A DNA stretch of 6,277 nucleotides from Deltaproteobacteria bacterium (GCA_947494865.1 CANMAT010000241.1:1-6277); one strand, 5' to 3'. Shown: positions 1 to 6,253, counted from the first letter of the stretch. Translations and numbers: made by a program. Notes: generated by a model not told the origin, from the letters alone.

Positions 1-648
1 CAAGAGGGCGCCGGCGTCGAGGACGGCGAAGGAGATGTTCTCGGGGCGCGCGAAGTAGGTGGCGCCGCACAGGAGCGGCAGGAGCGCGAAGCAGAGCCGG
101 CGCCAGCGCTCGGAGGTGTCGCTGAGGGCGCCGTAGAGCACCACGAAGGTCATCGACGAGGTGACCAGCGAGAAGATGAACTGCACGTCGCTGCGCGAGA
201 AGCGCACGTGGAGGGGCAGGAGCGCGATGAAGAAGGCCGCGGCGAGGGCGGCGCGCGCGTCTTTGAGGAGGTAGCGGGCGTGGCTGAAGAACACCAGCGG
301 GGTGACCGCCGCGAGGGCGAGGTTGGTGCCCGCGATCACGTCGGTGAGGTAGGGCGTGAAGCCGTGCCACGCCGCGGTGAGCCAGCGGAGCGACGGGCCC
401 TCGTACACCATGAGCGCGATGGGGAGCCGGCGCTGGTAGGCCCACGCGTTCATGGGCGCGTCGACCGAGAGGAGGAGCCGCACGGCGACGCCCGCGGCGG
501 TGATCACCCCGAGCAGCGCGCGCACCCACGCGGGGTCTTCGCGCGAGAGGCGCCACGCGGCGGCGGCGATGAACGCGAAGCCCAGCGCGAGCACGACGAC
601 CCCGTCGAGCGACGAGACCCAGGTGGTGATCGACTCGAGGTCCGTCAT
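1..648 (-). CDS. Multi-pass membrane protein, probable GT-C type glycosyltransferase (N-terminal part, runs off the left edge)
   Basis: The frame is open from an ATG at 648-646 to the window edge, giving exactly 216 codons; the C-terminus lies outside. The translation is strongly hydrophobic with polar breaks. Likely membrane segments are near residues 16-33, 43-61, 103-121, 132-147, 154-175 and 184-200. A loop after the second segment carries an acidic residue (D63, in SVDAPMNAW). The stretch LLPLHVRFSRSD (143-154), followed by a hydrophobic helix, resembles the pattern of polyprenyl-phosphate-sugar-dependent glycosyltransferases of the GT-C fold (GT39/ArnT/PMT-like), which move sugars from lipid carriers on the outer face of the inner membrane. 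The family call is a judgement from pattern, not a definite motif; another polytopic enzyme is possible. No Shine-Dalgarno is visible before the ATG. The gene is divergent from the histidine kinase, 80 bases away. Confidence 0.6.
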   Translation of the reverse strand, partial: MTDLESITTWVSSLDGVVVLALGFAFIAAAAWRLSREDPAWVRALLGVITAAGVAVRLLLSVDAPMNAWAYQRRLPIALMVYEGPSLRWLTAAWHGFTPYLTDVIAGTNLALAAVTPLVFFSHARYLLKDARAALAAAFFIALLPLHVRFSRSDVQFIFSLVTSSMTFVVLYGALSDTSERWRRLCFALLPLLCGATYFARPENISFAVLDAGALL

Positions 649-728
649 GGCGCGGCGCGCGAGTGGGCAATCATGCGCGGGGTGGTGTCAAGCCCTCGCG
701 CCGCGCCCGTTGGCGTACCCTCGCGCGC
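649..728. promoter_or_regulatory. Divergent intergenic control region between the membrane protein and the histidine kinase
   Basis: These 80 bases separate two divergent start codons and must hold the promoters of both genes unless transcription comes from elsewhere. On the plus strand the best -10-like string is TACCCT at 716-721, followed directly by CGCGCGC and the kinase ATG at 729. A start of transcription 6-8 bases downstream would give a leaderless or nearly leaderless mRNA, which fits the absence of any Shine-Dalgarno before 729. No convincing -35 box is present at the usual spacing, and no clear minus-strand promoter was found. Sequence similarity to the TACGGT-TCGCGCC string upstream of aspS gives only modest support. 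Confidence 0.3.
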
Positions 729-2216
729 ATGGAGAGCCCACCGCCCGCGCGCTGGCGTCGCGAGCTGCACGCCATACGAACGCGCCTCCTGCTCGTAAAC
801 GCCTTCCTGGTGATCGTCCCCATCGCGGGGATCTCCTTCGCGCGCACCTACGAGCGCGAGCTCTTGCGCAGCGAGGAGGAGGGCATGGTGGCCCTCGCGA
901 CCACCCTCGCGGCCACGGTCTCGAACGCGCCGCCGGGTGAGCTCGCGCCCCCTGCCCTCGCGGCGGGCGCGCGCGTGGCGGCGGCCCGGCTGCGCGCCCA
1001 GGTGCGCGTGCTCGACGGCGCCGGGCGCGTGGTGTTCGACACCGGGCCCGAAGAGGTCGACGTGCGCACCGAGGGTCGCCAGCTTCTGCCCGCGTCGCTC
1101 GATTTTCGCGCGCGCCGCCGCGTCGCGGTGCCCGACGCAGCCCCCGCCGACGGCCGCTTCGCCGACCGCCCCGAGGTCGCCGTCGCCCTCCGCGGCCAGC
1201 CCGGGACGTACACCCGCCACGTGCCCAACCTCCGCGGCGTGCGGCTCTTCGTCGCCGAGCCCATTCGCCCCGACGCGACGGCTCCCCCCGTCGGGGTCGT
1301 GTACGTGTCGCGCACCACGTACCCCGTGCTGCTCTCGCTCTACTGGATCCGCAACGCGCTCATTCGGGTGGCCTTCGTGTCGCTGGTGGTGGGCGCGCTC
1401 GTGGCGGTGTTTCTCGCGCTCACCATCTCGCGCCCGCTGCGCAGGCTCACCGAGGCCGCGGGGCGCATCGCGGCGGGCGAGCGCGGCGTGGCGCTCAACC
1501 TCCAGGGGCGCGACGAGATCGGCGAGCTCGCGCGCGACTTCGACGCCATGGCCCGCGCCCTCGACGCGCGCCTCGCGTACATCTCCGAGCTCGCGGCCAA
1601 CGTGTCGCACGAGTTCAAGACGCCCATCGCGTCGATGCGCGGCGCCGCCGAGCTGTTGCGCGACGGAGCCGCCGACGACCCTGTCGCGCGCGACCGCTTC
1701 CTCGGCAACATTCTCGAAGACGCCGAGCGCCTCTCGCGGCTCGTCACGCGGCTGTTGGAACTCTCGCGCATCGAGTCGCGGCCCGAGGCCCGCGTGCCCC
1801 TCGAGTACCGCGCCCTCGTCGCCTCCGTGGTGGCGCGCTACCCCGGCGCAACCCTCGTGTGGAACGCGGCCTTCGAGCACCTGCGCGCCGCGCCCGAGCA
1901 GGTGGAGACGGTGCTCACGAACCTCCTCGACAACGCCGCGCGCTTCTCGCCCGCGGGGGCGCCCATCACGGTGCGCGTCGAGGGCGACGCTCACGCGTTT
2001 CACACGACGGTGCGCGACGAGGGGGCGGGCGTCTCGGAGGCCAACCGCGCCCGCGTGTGGGACCGCTTCTTCACCACCGCGCGCGACACCGGAGGCACGG
2101 GCCTGGGGCTCGCCATCGTGCGCGCCATCGTCGAGTCGCACGGAGGCCACGTGGGCGTCGAGGCGCGCGAGGGCGGAGGGAGCGCGTTCTGGTTCACGCT
2201 CCCGCGGAGATTGTAG
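729..2216 (+). CDS. Membrane sensor histidine kinase (HAMP - HisKA - HATPase), orphan
   Basis: This 495-residue protein has the classical layout of a two-component sensor. It has a first membrane helix (about 19-38), an extracytoplasmic sensor region (about 39-205) and a second helix (about 209-232). A HAMP linker (about 233-285) precedes the dimerisation/phosphoacceptor helix, with H294 in the H-box SHEFKTPI. The ATPase domain shows the N-box (N398 and N402 in TNLLDNAARFSP), the G1 box D430-EGAG and the G2 box GGTGLGLAI (455-463). All residues needed for autophosphorylation are present. The sensor region (RVLDGAGRVVFDT, ALRGQPGTYTR, GVVYVSRTTYP) resembles the CreC/ChvG-like periplasmic stimulus domain; the ligand is unknown. 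A GTG at 663 would add 22 mostly basic residues, but the ATG at 729 places the first helix at the normal distance. No response regulator lies next to it within the window. It is 71 bases upstream of aspS and could be transcribed separately. Confidence 0.95.
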   Translation: MESPPPARWRRELHAIRTRLLLVNAFLVIVPIAGISFARTYERELLRSEEEGMVALATTLAATVSNAPPGELAPPALAAGARVAAARLRAQVRVLDGAGRVVFDTGPEEVDVRTEGRQLLPASLDFRARRRVAVPDAAPADGRFADRPEVAVALRGQPGTYTRHVPNLRGVRLFVAEPIRPDATAPPVGVVYVSRTTYPVLLSLYWIRNALIRVAFVSLVVGALVAVFLALTISRPLRRLTEAAGRIAAGERGVALNLQGRDEIGELARDFDAMARALDARLAYISELAANVSHEFKTPIASMRGAAELLRDGAADDPVARDRFLGNILEDAERLSRLVTRLLELSRIESRPEARVPLEYRALVASVVARYPGATLVWNAAFEHLRAAPEQVETVLTNLLDNAARFSPAGAPITVRVEGDAHAFHTTVRDEGAGVSEANRARVWDRFFTTARDTGGTGLGLAIVRAIVESHGGHVGVEAREGGGSAFWFTLPRRL

Positions 2217-2220
2217 GCTG

Positions 2221-2229
2221 TGATACGGT
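2221..2229 (+). promoter_or_regulatory. Possible extended -10 element upstream of aspS
   Basis: The string TGATACGGT fits the extended -10 form TG-n-TAnnnT. It lies in the 71-base gap between the kinase stop and the aspS start, about 60 bases before the GTG. No good -35 hexamer stands 16-18 bases upstream, so the call rests on the extended -10 alone. If real, it would give the aspS-lipB-lipoprotein unit its own promoter, independent of the kinase. Confidence 0.25.
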
Positions 2230-2274
2230 TCGCGCCCCGCGCGGCGTCGGAGATCGGTTCGAGCGCGCGGATTG

Positions 2275-2280
2275 AAGGAG
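2275..2280 (+). promoter_or_regulatory. Ribosome binding site of aspS
   Basis: AAGGAG (within GAAGGAGA, 2274-2281) stands 7 bases before the GTG at 2288. It is the strongest Shine-Dalgarno in the window and fixes the aspS start on a GTG codon. Confidence 0.85.
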
Positions 2281-2287
2281 AAATCTC

Positions 2288-4174
2288 GTGGCCAGGTTTA
2301 TCGACGAGCTGAAGCGCACGCACACCTGCGGTGAGCTGCGCGCGGGCGACATCGGCAAAGAGGTCGTGCTGTTCGGGTGGGTGCAGTACTACCGCGACTT
2401 CGGCGGTCTTCGCTTCATCGACCTCCGCGACCGCGAGGGCATCACGCAGGTGGTGTTCGACCCCGATTTCGCCGACTCGCACGCGCTCGCCAACGAGATG
2501 CGCCACGAGTACGCCGTGGGCGTCCGCGGCGTGGTGCGCGACCGCGGGATGCAGCACTCGAAGAAGAAGAACGAGATGGTCTCGGCGCACAACACCAACC
2601 TCGCCACCGGCGAGGTCGAGGTGATCGTGCACGAGGCGGTGATCTTCAACCGCTCGGAGACGCCGCCCTTCGAGATCGAAGACGAGACCGCCACGGGCGA
2701 GGAGAAGCGGCTCCAGTACCGCTACCTCGACCTGCGTCGCCCCAAGCTCCAGAAGGTGTTCATCACCCGCTCGAAGATCAATCAAGCGGTGCGGAGCTAC
2801 CTCACGGGCAACCGCTTTCTCGAGCTCGAGACGCCCGTGCTGGTGAAGTACACGCCCGGCGGCGCGCGAAACTTTCTCGTGCCCTCGCGCCTGCACGCCA
2901 ACAAGTTCTACGCGCTCGCCGAGAGCCCGCAGCTCTTCAAGCAGCTTTACATGGTGGCCGGCTTCGACCGCTACTTTCAGATCGTGAAGTGCTTTCGCGA
3001 CGAGGACCTTCGCGTCGACCGGCAGCCCGAGTTCACCCAGATCGACATCGAGATGTCGTTCATCAACCAGGAGGACATCTTTCGCCTGGTCGAGGGGCTC
3101 GTGTTCAAGGTCTGGAAGGAGGCGCTCGGGATCGACCTCCACGAGCGCTTCCCCGACGGACATTTTCCGCGCATGCCCTTCGACGAGTCGATGCGGCGCT
3201 TCGGCAACGACAAGCCCGACCTGCGCTTCGGCATGGAGCACACGGACCTCACCGCCCTCACGATCGAGCACAAGGGCGGAGGGGTGCCCATGCTCGCCGA
3301 GATCGCCGAGGCGTACCTCCGCGGCGAAGACCGCCGCGAGCTGCCGCGCCGCATCGTGAAGGCGATGGTGGTGCCCGCCAGCGCGCCGCTCTCGCGCGCC
3401 GAGACCGACAAGCTCGAGGAGTACGTGAAGGGCATGGGGGCCAAAGGGCTCGCGCGCGCCAAGGTGGCCGACGACGGCACGTGGACGCAGTCGCCCTTCT
3501 CCAAGACCATCACCGCAGAGTTTCGCGCCGCGGTGAACAGCGCCCTCGGCGTGAAGCCGGGCGACATGATCATCTTTCAGTTTGGCAGCACCGCGATGGT
3601 GCACACCGTCATGGCCAACCTGCGGCTGCACCTCGGGCGCAAGCTCGGGTTCATTCCCGAGTACGGCACCAAGGGGGATTACCAGTTTCTGTGGGTGGTC
3701 GACCCGCCGCTCTTCGAATACGACGAGAAAGACGACCGCTGGGTGGCCGCACACCACGCCTTTACGCGCCCCCACGACGACTGCGTGCAGCACCTCGAGA
3801 GCGACCCGGGCCGCGTGCTCTGTTACCGCTACGACCTCGTGCTCAACGGCTTCGAGATCGGCGGCGGCTCGGTGCGCCTCCACGACCCCGAGGTGCAGGC
3901 GAAGGTGTTTCGCGCGCTCGGCATCGGCGACGACGACGCGAAGGCCAAGTTCGGCTTTCTGCTCGAAGCGCTGCGGTACGGCGCGCCCCCGCACGGCGGC
4001 ATCGCCCTCGGCATGGACCGCCTCGTGATGCTCCTCGCGGGCGTCGAGAGCATCCGCGACGTGGTGGCGTTCCCCAAGACGCAGAAGGGCACCGACCTCA
4101 TGACCGACGCGCCCAACCACGTGAGCCCCGAGCAGCTCGCCGAGCTGCGCGTGCGCACCGTCGAAGTCGGCTGA
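2288..4174 (+). CDS. aspS: Aspartyl-tRNA synthetase, bacterial type (class IIb)
   Basis: This 628-residue cytosolic enzyme charges tRNA with aspartate. The N-terminal anticodon-binding OB fold (about 1-115) contains WVQYYRDFGG and FIDLRDREGITQVVFDP. The class II catalytic core has the flipping-loop region (188-201), AESPQLFKQL (211-220), motif 2 with FRDEDLRVDRQPEFTQID (236-253) and the aspartate-contacting D253/E255. The bacterial GAD insertion domain spans about 300-440. Then come GFEIGGGSVRLHD (521-533) and motif 3 GIALGMDRLVMLL (571-583, R578). It is longer than the roughly 590 residues of the E. coli enzyme. Part of the excess is a Lys-rich loop (about 87-103) in the anticodon domain. 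The flipping loop reads TPGGARNF where the usual form is TPEGARDF/Y, so the usual Glu is Gly. Whether it is discriminating (tRNA-Asp only) or also charges tRNA-Asn cannot be decided here. The GTG start is fixed by AAGGAG. lipB follows after 55 bases. Confidence 0.98.
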   Translation: MARFIDELKRTHTCGELRAGDIGKEVVLFGWVQYYRDFGGLRFIDLRDREGITQVVFDPDFADSHALANEMRHEYAVGVRGVVRDRGMQHSKKKNEMVSAHNTNLATGEVEVIVHEAVIFNRSETPPFEIEDETATGEEKRLQYRYLDLRRPKLQKVFITRSKINQAVRSYLTGNRFLELETPVLVKYTPGGARNFLVPSRLHANKFYALAESPQLFKQLYMVAGFDRYFQIVKCFRDEDLRVDRQPEFTQIDIEMSFINQEDIFRLVEGLVFKVWKEALGIDLHERFPDGHFPRMPFDESMRRFGNDKPDLRFGMEHTDLTALTIEHKGGGVPMLAEIAEAYLRGEDRRELPRRIVKAMVVPASAPLSRAETDKLEEYVKGMGAKGLARAKVADDGTWTQSPFSKTITAEFRAAVNSALGVKPGDMIIFQFGSTAMVHTVMANLRLHLGRKLGFIPEYGTKGDYQFLWVVDPPLFEYDEKDDRWVAAHHAFTRPHDDCVQHLESDPGRVLCYRYDLVLNGFEIGGGSVRLHDPEVQAKVFRALGIGDDDAKAKFGFLLEALRYGAPPHGGIALGMDRLVMLLAGVESIRDVVAFPKTQKGTDLMTDAPNHVSPEQLAELRVRTVEVG

Positions 4175-4229
4175 CCGACGCTGTTCCCGCGGGGATCGAG
4201 AGTCCCACCGTCTCCCGTCGAGAGATCCG

Positions 4230-4943
4230 ATGAGAACCTTTCTCCCCGTGTGGCTCGGGCGTCGGCCCTACGAGCCCGTGCACGCGCTCCAGAAGACCCT
4301 GCAAGAGCGGCGCATCGCGGGCGAGATCCCCGACACGCTGCTCCTCGTCGAGCACGACGCCGTGGTCACCCTCGGGCGCGGCGCGCACGCCTCGAACGTG
4401 GTCGCGCCGCGAGCGTTTCTCGAGGCCCGCGGCATCGCGGTGGTCGAGACCGAGCGCGGCGGCGACGTCACCTACCACGGCCCCGGGCAGCTCGTGGCGT
4501 ACCCCATCTTCTCGCTCGAGCCCGACCGCTGCGACGTGCGCCGCTACGTGAAAGACCTCGTGCGCGTGATGGGTCTGCTGTGCAGTGACTACGGCCTCGG
4601 CGCGGGGGGCCGAGACAAATACATCGGCGCGTGGATCGACCTCGACGCGCCGCACGAATGGCCCGGCGACGAGCGCGCCACCAACCCCGCCAAGGTGGGC
4701 GCCATCGGCGTGAAGATCTCGCGCTGGGTCACCCTCCACGGCTTCGCGCTCAACGTCACCACGCGCCTCGCCGACTTCGACCTCATCGTGCCCTGCGGCA
4801 TCAAAGAGTACCCCGTCACCTCGCTCGAATCGCTGGGTGTAAAGGGTGTTCCGAGCGTCGAGCGTCTCGCGCGCAGGGCCGTTGCGCACTTCGAAACGGT
4901 GTTCGCCGCGGAGGCGATGCCCCTCACGGAGACCCCGCCATGA
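4230..4943 (+). CDS. lipB: Octanoyltransferase LipB (lipoyl cofactor biosynthesis)
   Basis: This 237-residue protein transfers octanoyl groups from acyl carrier protein to the lipoyl domains of 2-oxoacid dehydrogenases and the glycine cleavage H protein. LipA then adds sulfur. Signature motifs are present: RGGDVTYHGPGQLVAYP (76-92, with H83), KVGAIGVKISRWVTLHGFALN (155-175) and IVPCGI (186-191). Family knowledge makes K155 and C189 the catalytic pair, with C189 carrying the octanoyl thioester. A polar stretch of about 18 residues (136-154) before K155 is longer than in the compact E. coli enzyme; other LipB proteins also vary here. The ATG is preceded only by a weak GAGAG (4220-4224). The stop overlaps the next start (ATGA at 4940-4943), which suggests translational coupling. 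lipA is not in the window, so the gene is linked to aspS rather than to its pathway partner. Confidence 0.97.
   Translation: MRTFLPVWLGRRPYEPVHALQKTLQERRIAGEIPDTLLLVEHDAVVTLGRGAHASNVVAPRAFLEARGIAVVETERGGDVTYHGPGQLVAYPIFSLEPDRCDVRRYVKDLVRVMGLLCSDYGLGAGGRDKYIGAWIDLDAPHEWPGDERATNPAKVGAIGVKISRWVTLHGFALNVTTRLADFDLIVPCGIKEYPVTSLESLGVKGVPSVERLARRAVAHFETVFAAEAMPLTETPP
4928..4931 (+). promoter_or_regulatory. Ribosome binding site of the lipoprotein gene, inside the end of lipB
   Basis: GGAG at 4928-4931 lies 8 bases before the ATG at 4940 and supports that start over longer upstream readings of the same frame. The open frame extends back to 4631, but that part runs antiparallel in codon phase to lipB. 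Confidence 0.6.
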
Positions 4944-5986
4944 CGCGCTCGCTCCTCGTGCTCGCCCTGCTCGCTGTTGCGTGTCGCAAGGAGGCGCCCG
5001 CGCGGCCGCGGCCCGTCGTCGCGGCGCGTCGCGTGATGGCCCCGCCGCTCGCCTCGCCCACGCCCGAAGCCCCTTCGCTCGCGATGATTCCGGGGCACGG
5101 GGGGGCGGTCGTTCCGCCCGCGCCGGACCCGTCGAGCGGGCCCCTCGTCGCGTGGGACCTGGTGGCCCTCGACGACGGCCTCGGCCGCGACGATTTCGCG
5201 TGGCTGATGCTCACCCTGCGCGCCCCCGACGGCGCGCGGCGCGACCTCGTGAACGTCGGCGCCCGCGGCGCGTGCCGCGAGGTGTCGCCCCCGATGCTGC
5301 GTGACGCGCTCCGCGGCGGCGCCCCCCGCGTGGTGAGCGCGGTGCGCACGGTGCAGTGCGACCTGCCCGAGCCCGCGAGCTTCAGCCTCGCGCGCGACGG
5401 CGACGCGTGGACGGTGCTGCGCGCCGGCTGCGTGCGCGTGTCGCGGGCCTGCGCACACCCCGGAGAGCCCGACGCGGTGGTGGGCCGCGTCGCGGTGCCT
5501 GGCGACGTCACCGCGCGCCTCGCGGGCCCCCTCGCGCGGCGCGAGGAGGCGCTGCCCGTCGCGCCCGGCGAGCCCGTGAGCGCCCCCACGGAGACGCGCC
5601 TCCGCTGGGCGCTCGAAGGCGCCGTGCGCGACGGCACCGCGGTGAGCGCCCTCAACGCTGCGCTTCGCTTCGAAGGGGCCACGATGCGACGCATCGACTT
5701 CGGCGCGGCCACGGCCGTGCGCGCGCCCACCGCGGCCGAGCGCGGGGCGAGCGATTTCGTGCGCGGCGCCCTCGCGGTCGCGGTGATCGAGACGCTCGAC
5801 GAGGGCCCGCGGCACGTGTCGGTGACGCGCCAGGGCGACGTGGTGCGCATCCACGCGGCCAACCCCGACGCGACGCCGGGCGCGCGGCCCGTGATCATCA
5901 CGCAGCGCGTGGGGCTGCCCCCGCGCGGGACGCTCGCGGTGTCGAGCGCGCCCAGCGCGACGTTGCTCAGCAGCGGAGAGAGATGA
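4940..5986 (+). CDS. Predicted lipoprotein of unknown function
   Basis: This 348-residue protein was not recognised. Its N-terminus MTRSLLVLALLAVAC has a short charged start, a hydrophobic run and a lipobox-like LAVAC ending at C15, so it is probably a lipid-anchored envelope protein. Ala rather than Leu at -3 makes the box imperfect. Residues 16-70 are rich in Pro and Ala (a likely flexible linker). A globular part of about 280 residues follows, with four further cysteines (C112, C140, C164, C171) that could form two disulfides in the periplasm. The C-terminal third (about 217-335) has alternating hydrophobic patterns typical of mixed alpha/beta folds. No catalytic motif is visible. The start is supported by GGAG 8 bases upstream and by the ATGA overlap with lipB. 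Codon use matches its neighbours, so there is no sign of recent transfer. The link to lipoylation is positional only. Confidence 0.8.
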   Translation: MTRSLLVLALLAVACRKEAPARPRPVVAARRVMAPPLASPTPEAPSLAMIPGHGGAVVPPAPDPSSGPLVAWDLVALDDGLGRDDFAWLMLTLRAPDGARRDLVNVGARGACREVSPPMLRDALRGGAPRVVSAVRTVQCDLPEPASFSLARDGDAWTVLRAGCVRVSRACAHPGEPDAVVGRVAVPGDVTARLAGPLARREEALPVAPGEPVSAPTETRLRWALEGAVRDGTAVSALNAALRFEGATMRRIDFGAATAVRAPTAAERGASDFVRGALAVAVIETLDEGPRHVSVTRQGDVVRIHAANPDATPGARPVIITQRVGLPPRGTLAVSSAPSATLLSSGER

Positions 5987-6063
5987 CCCGCTGGAGCCGC
6001 GCCATCGAGCGCGGATGGTTCACCCGATCGAAGGACTTCTCCCGGTCGAGGTTCACCCCCTAA
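5983..6063 (+). CDS. Possible 26-residue basic peptide, translationally coupled
   Basis: The ATG at 5983 overlaps the lipoprotein stop in an ATGA, the same junction as between lipB and the lipoprotein. GGAG at 5975-5978 is present but close (4-base gap). The ORF ends at TAA 6061-6063. The peptide begins MTRWSRAIERGW and is rich in Arg and Ser (7 Arg) with two Trp, with no membrane segment. It matches nothing I recognise. The start overlap is common by chance when an upstream gene ends in ATGA, so this may not be translated. After the TAA the same frame stays open to the window edge, but open frames are expected at this GC content. Confidence 0.25.
   Translation: MTRWSRAIERGWFTRSKDFSRSRFTP
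6017..6058. repeat. 9-base direct repeat GGTTCACCC (two copies)
   Basis: GGTTCACCC occurs at 6017-6025 and 6050-6058, 33 bases apart (about three helical turns), in the tail after the lipoprotein gene and inside the 26-codon ORF. The spacing would suit a protein-binding site, but two short copies in GC-rich DNA can arise by chance. Confidence 0.3.
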
Positions 6064-6120
6064 GCGCCGGTCTCATCTTTCGAAAACACCTTACAGCATA
6101 GCTCTCTGGTTGACCTGGCG

Positions 6121-6188
6121 GGTAAACCCTCGTCGTGCCCCGAGATTCTCTCGGACTTGCGCGCAAGCGCACGGTGCCGGGGTTTGCC
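6121..6188 (+). ncRNA. Candidate structured RNA element (three-way junction)
   Basis: Nested complementarity covers 54 of 68 bases. P1 pairs 6121-6129 with 6180-6188 (9 pairs, one G-U, core AAACCC/GGGTTT). P2 pairs 6131-6138 with 6169-6176 (8 pairs, two G-U). Inside P2 are two hairpins: P3, CCGAGA-TTC-TCTCGG (6140-6154), and P4, CTTG-CGCG-CAAG (6156-6167). Single unpaired bases (6139, 6155, 6168) sit at the junction. It lies in an apparently non-coding tail, after an AT-richer patch (6073-6115) that could hold a promoter; TTGACC at 6110-6115 resembles a -35 box, but no good -10 follows. It lacks the T-loop of a tRNA and the conserved bases of the hammerhead and of the GEMM, TPP, cobalamin and fluoride riboswitches. 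It may be a leader element of a downstream gene, an independent small RNA, or chance folding of GC-rich DNA. Confidence 0.35.
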
Positions 6189-6205
6189 GCGTCCCGCGGC
6201 GTCAC

Positions 6206-6249
6206 CGCCGGGCAACTACAGGGTCTTCGCGCCGGGCAGTTGCCCGGCG
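6206..6249 (+). repeat. 12-base inverted repeat, competing with the adjacent hairpin
   Basis: CGCCGGGCAACT at 6206-6217 is the exact reverse complement of AGTTGCCCGGCG at 6238-6249, with a 20-base loop. The right arm is also the right arm of the hairpin at 6226-6253, so the two structures exclude each other. The left arm can additionally be drawn into a small stem with CCCG at 6193-6196. Such shared-arm pairs are what attenuators and riboswitch expression platforms look like, but function is inferred. Confidence 0.5.
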
Positions 6250-6253
6250 CGAA
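6226..6253. repeat. Perfect inverted repeat, 13-base arms with a 2-base centre
   Basis: TTCGCGCCGGGCA (6226-6238) and TGCCCGGCGCGAA (6241-6253) are exact reverse complements around GT. As RNA the loop would open to about 4-6 bases, leaving a very stable stem. No T-run follows on either strand, so it is not a standard intrinsic terminator. It ends 6 bases before an ATG at 6260, where it could block ribosome access if that ATG is used. As DNA it could also be a dyad operator or a REP-like palindrome. Confidence 0.6.

Noticed and set aside
663..728. GTG start at 663 adding 22 residues to the kinase
   Set aside because: No ribosome binding site, the extension is basic and unlike a kinase N-terminus, and it would leave only 14 bases before the divergent gene.
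645..2150. Long minus-strand open frame opposite the histidine kinase
   Set aside because: Its translation is low-complexity, rich in Arg, Gly, Ala and His, as expected for a GC-rich shadow; the plus strand encodes a complete kinase with all boxes.
2000..4120. 706-codon minus-strand open frame opposite aspS and the kinase end
   Set aside because: It is the mirror of the aspS coding pattern (Val, His, Leu, Glu and Arg rich) and has no recognisable domain.
4185..4206. Small hairpins in the aspS-lipB gap (TCCC/GGGA pairs, CCCGCGGG palindrome)
   Set aside because: Stems of four bases with alternatives; no T-run; expected by chance at this GC content.
4589..5854. Minus-strand open frame opposite the lipoprotein and lipB
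   Set aside because: Arg/His/Ala-rich shadow; it conflicts with lipB, which is certain, and with a well-placed Shine-Dalgarno for the lipoprotein.
6121..6188. tRNA gene
   Set aside because: The arm lengths are wrong and there is no TTCGANTC T-loop or anticodon arm; the shape is a three-way junction.
6226..6253. Intrinsic terminator for the aspS-lipB-lipoprotein unit
   Set aside because: The stem is strong, but neither strand has a T-run after it, and it lies about 240 bases beyond the lipoprotein stop.
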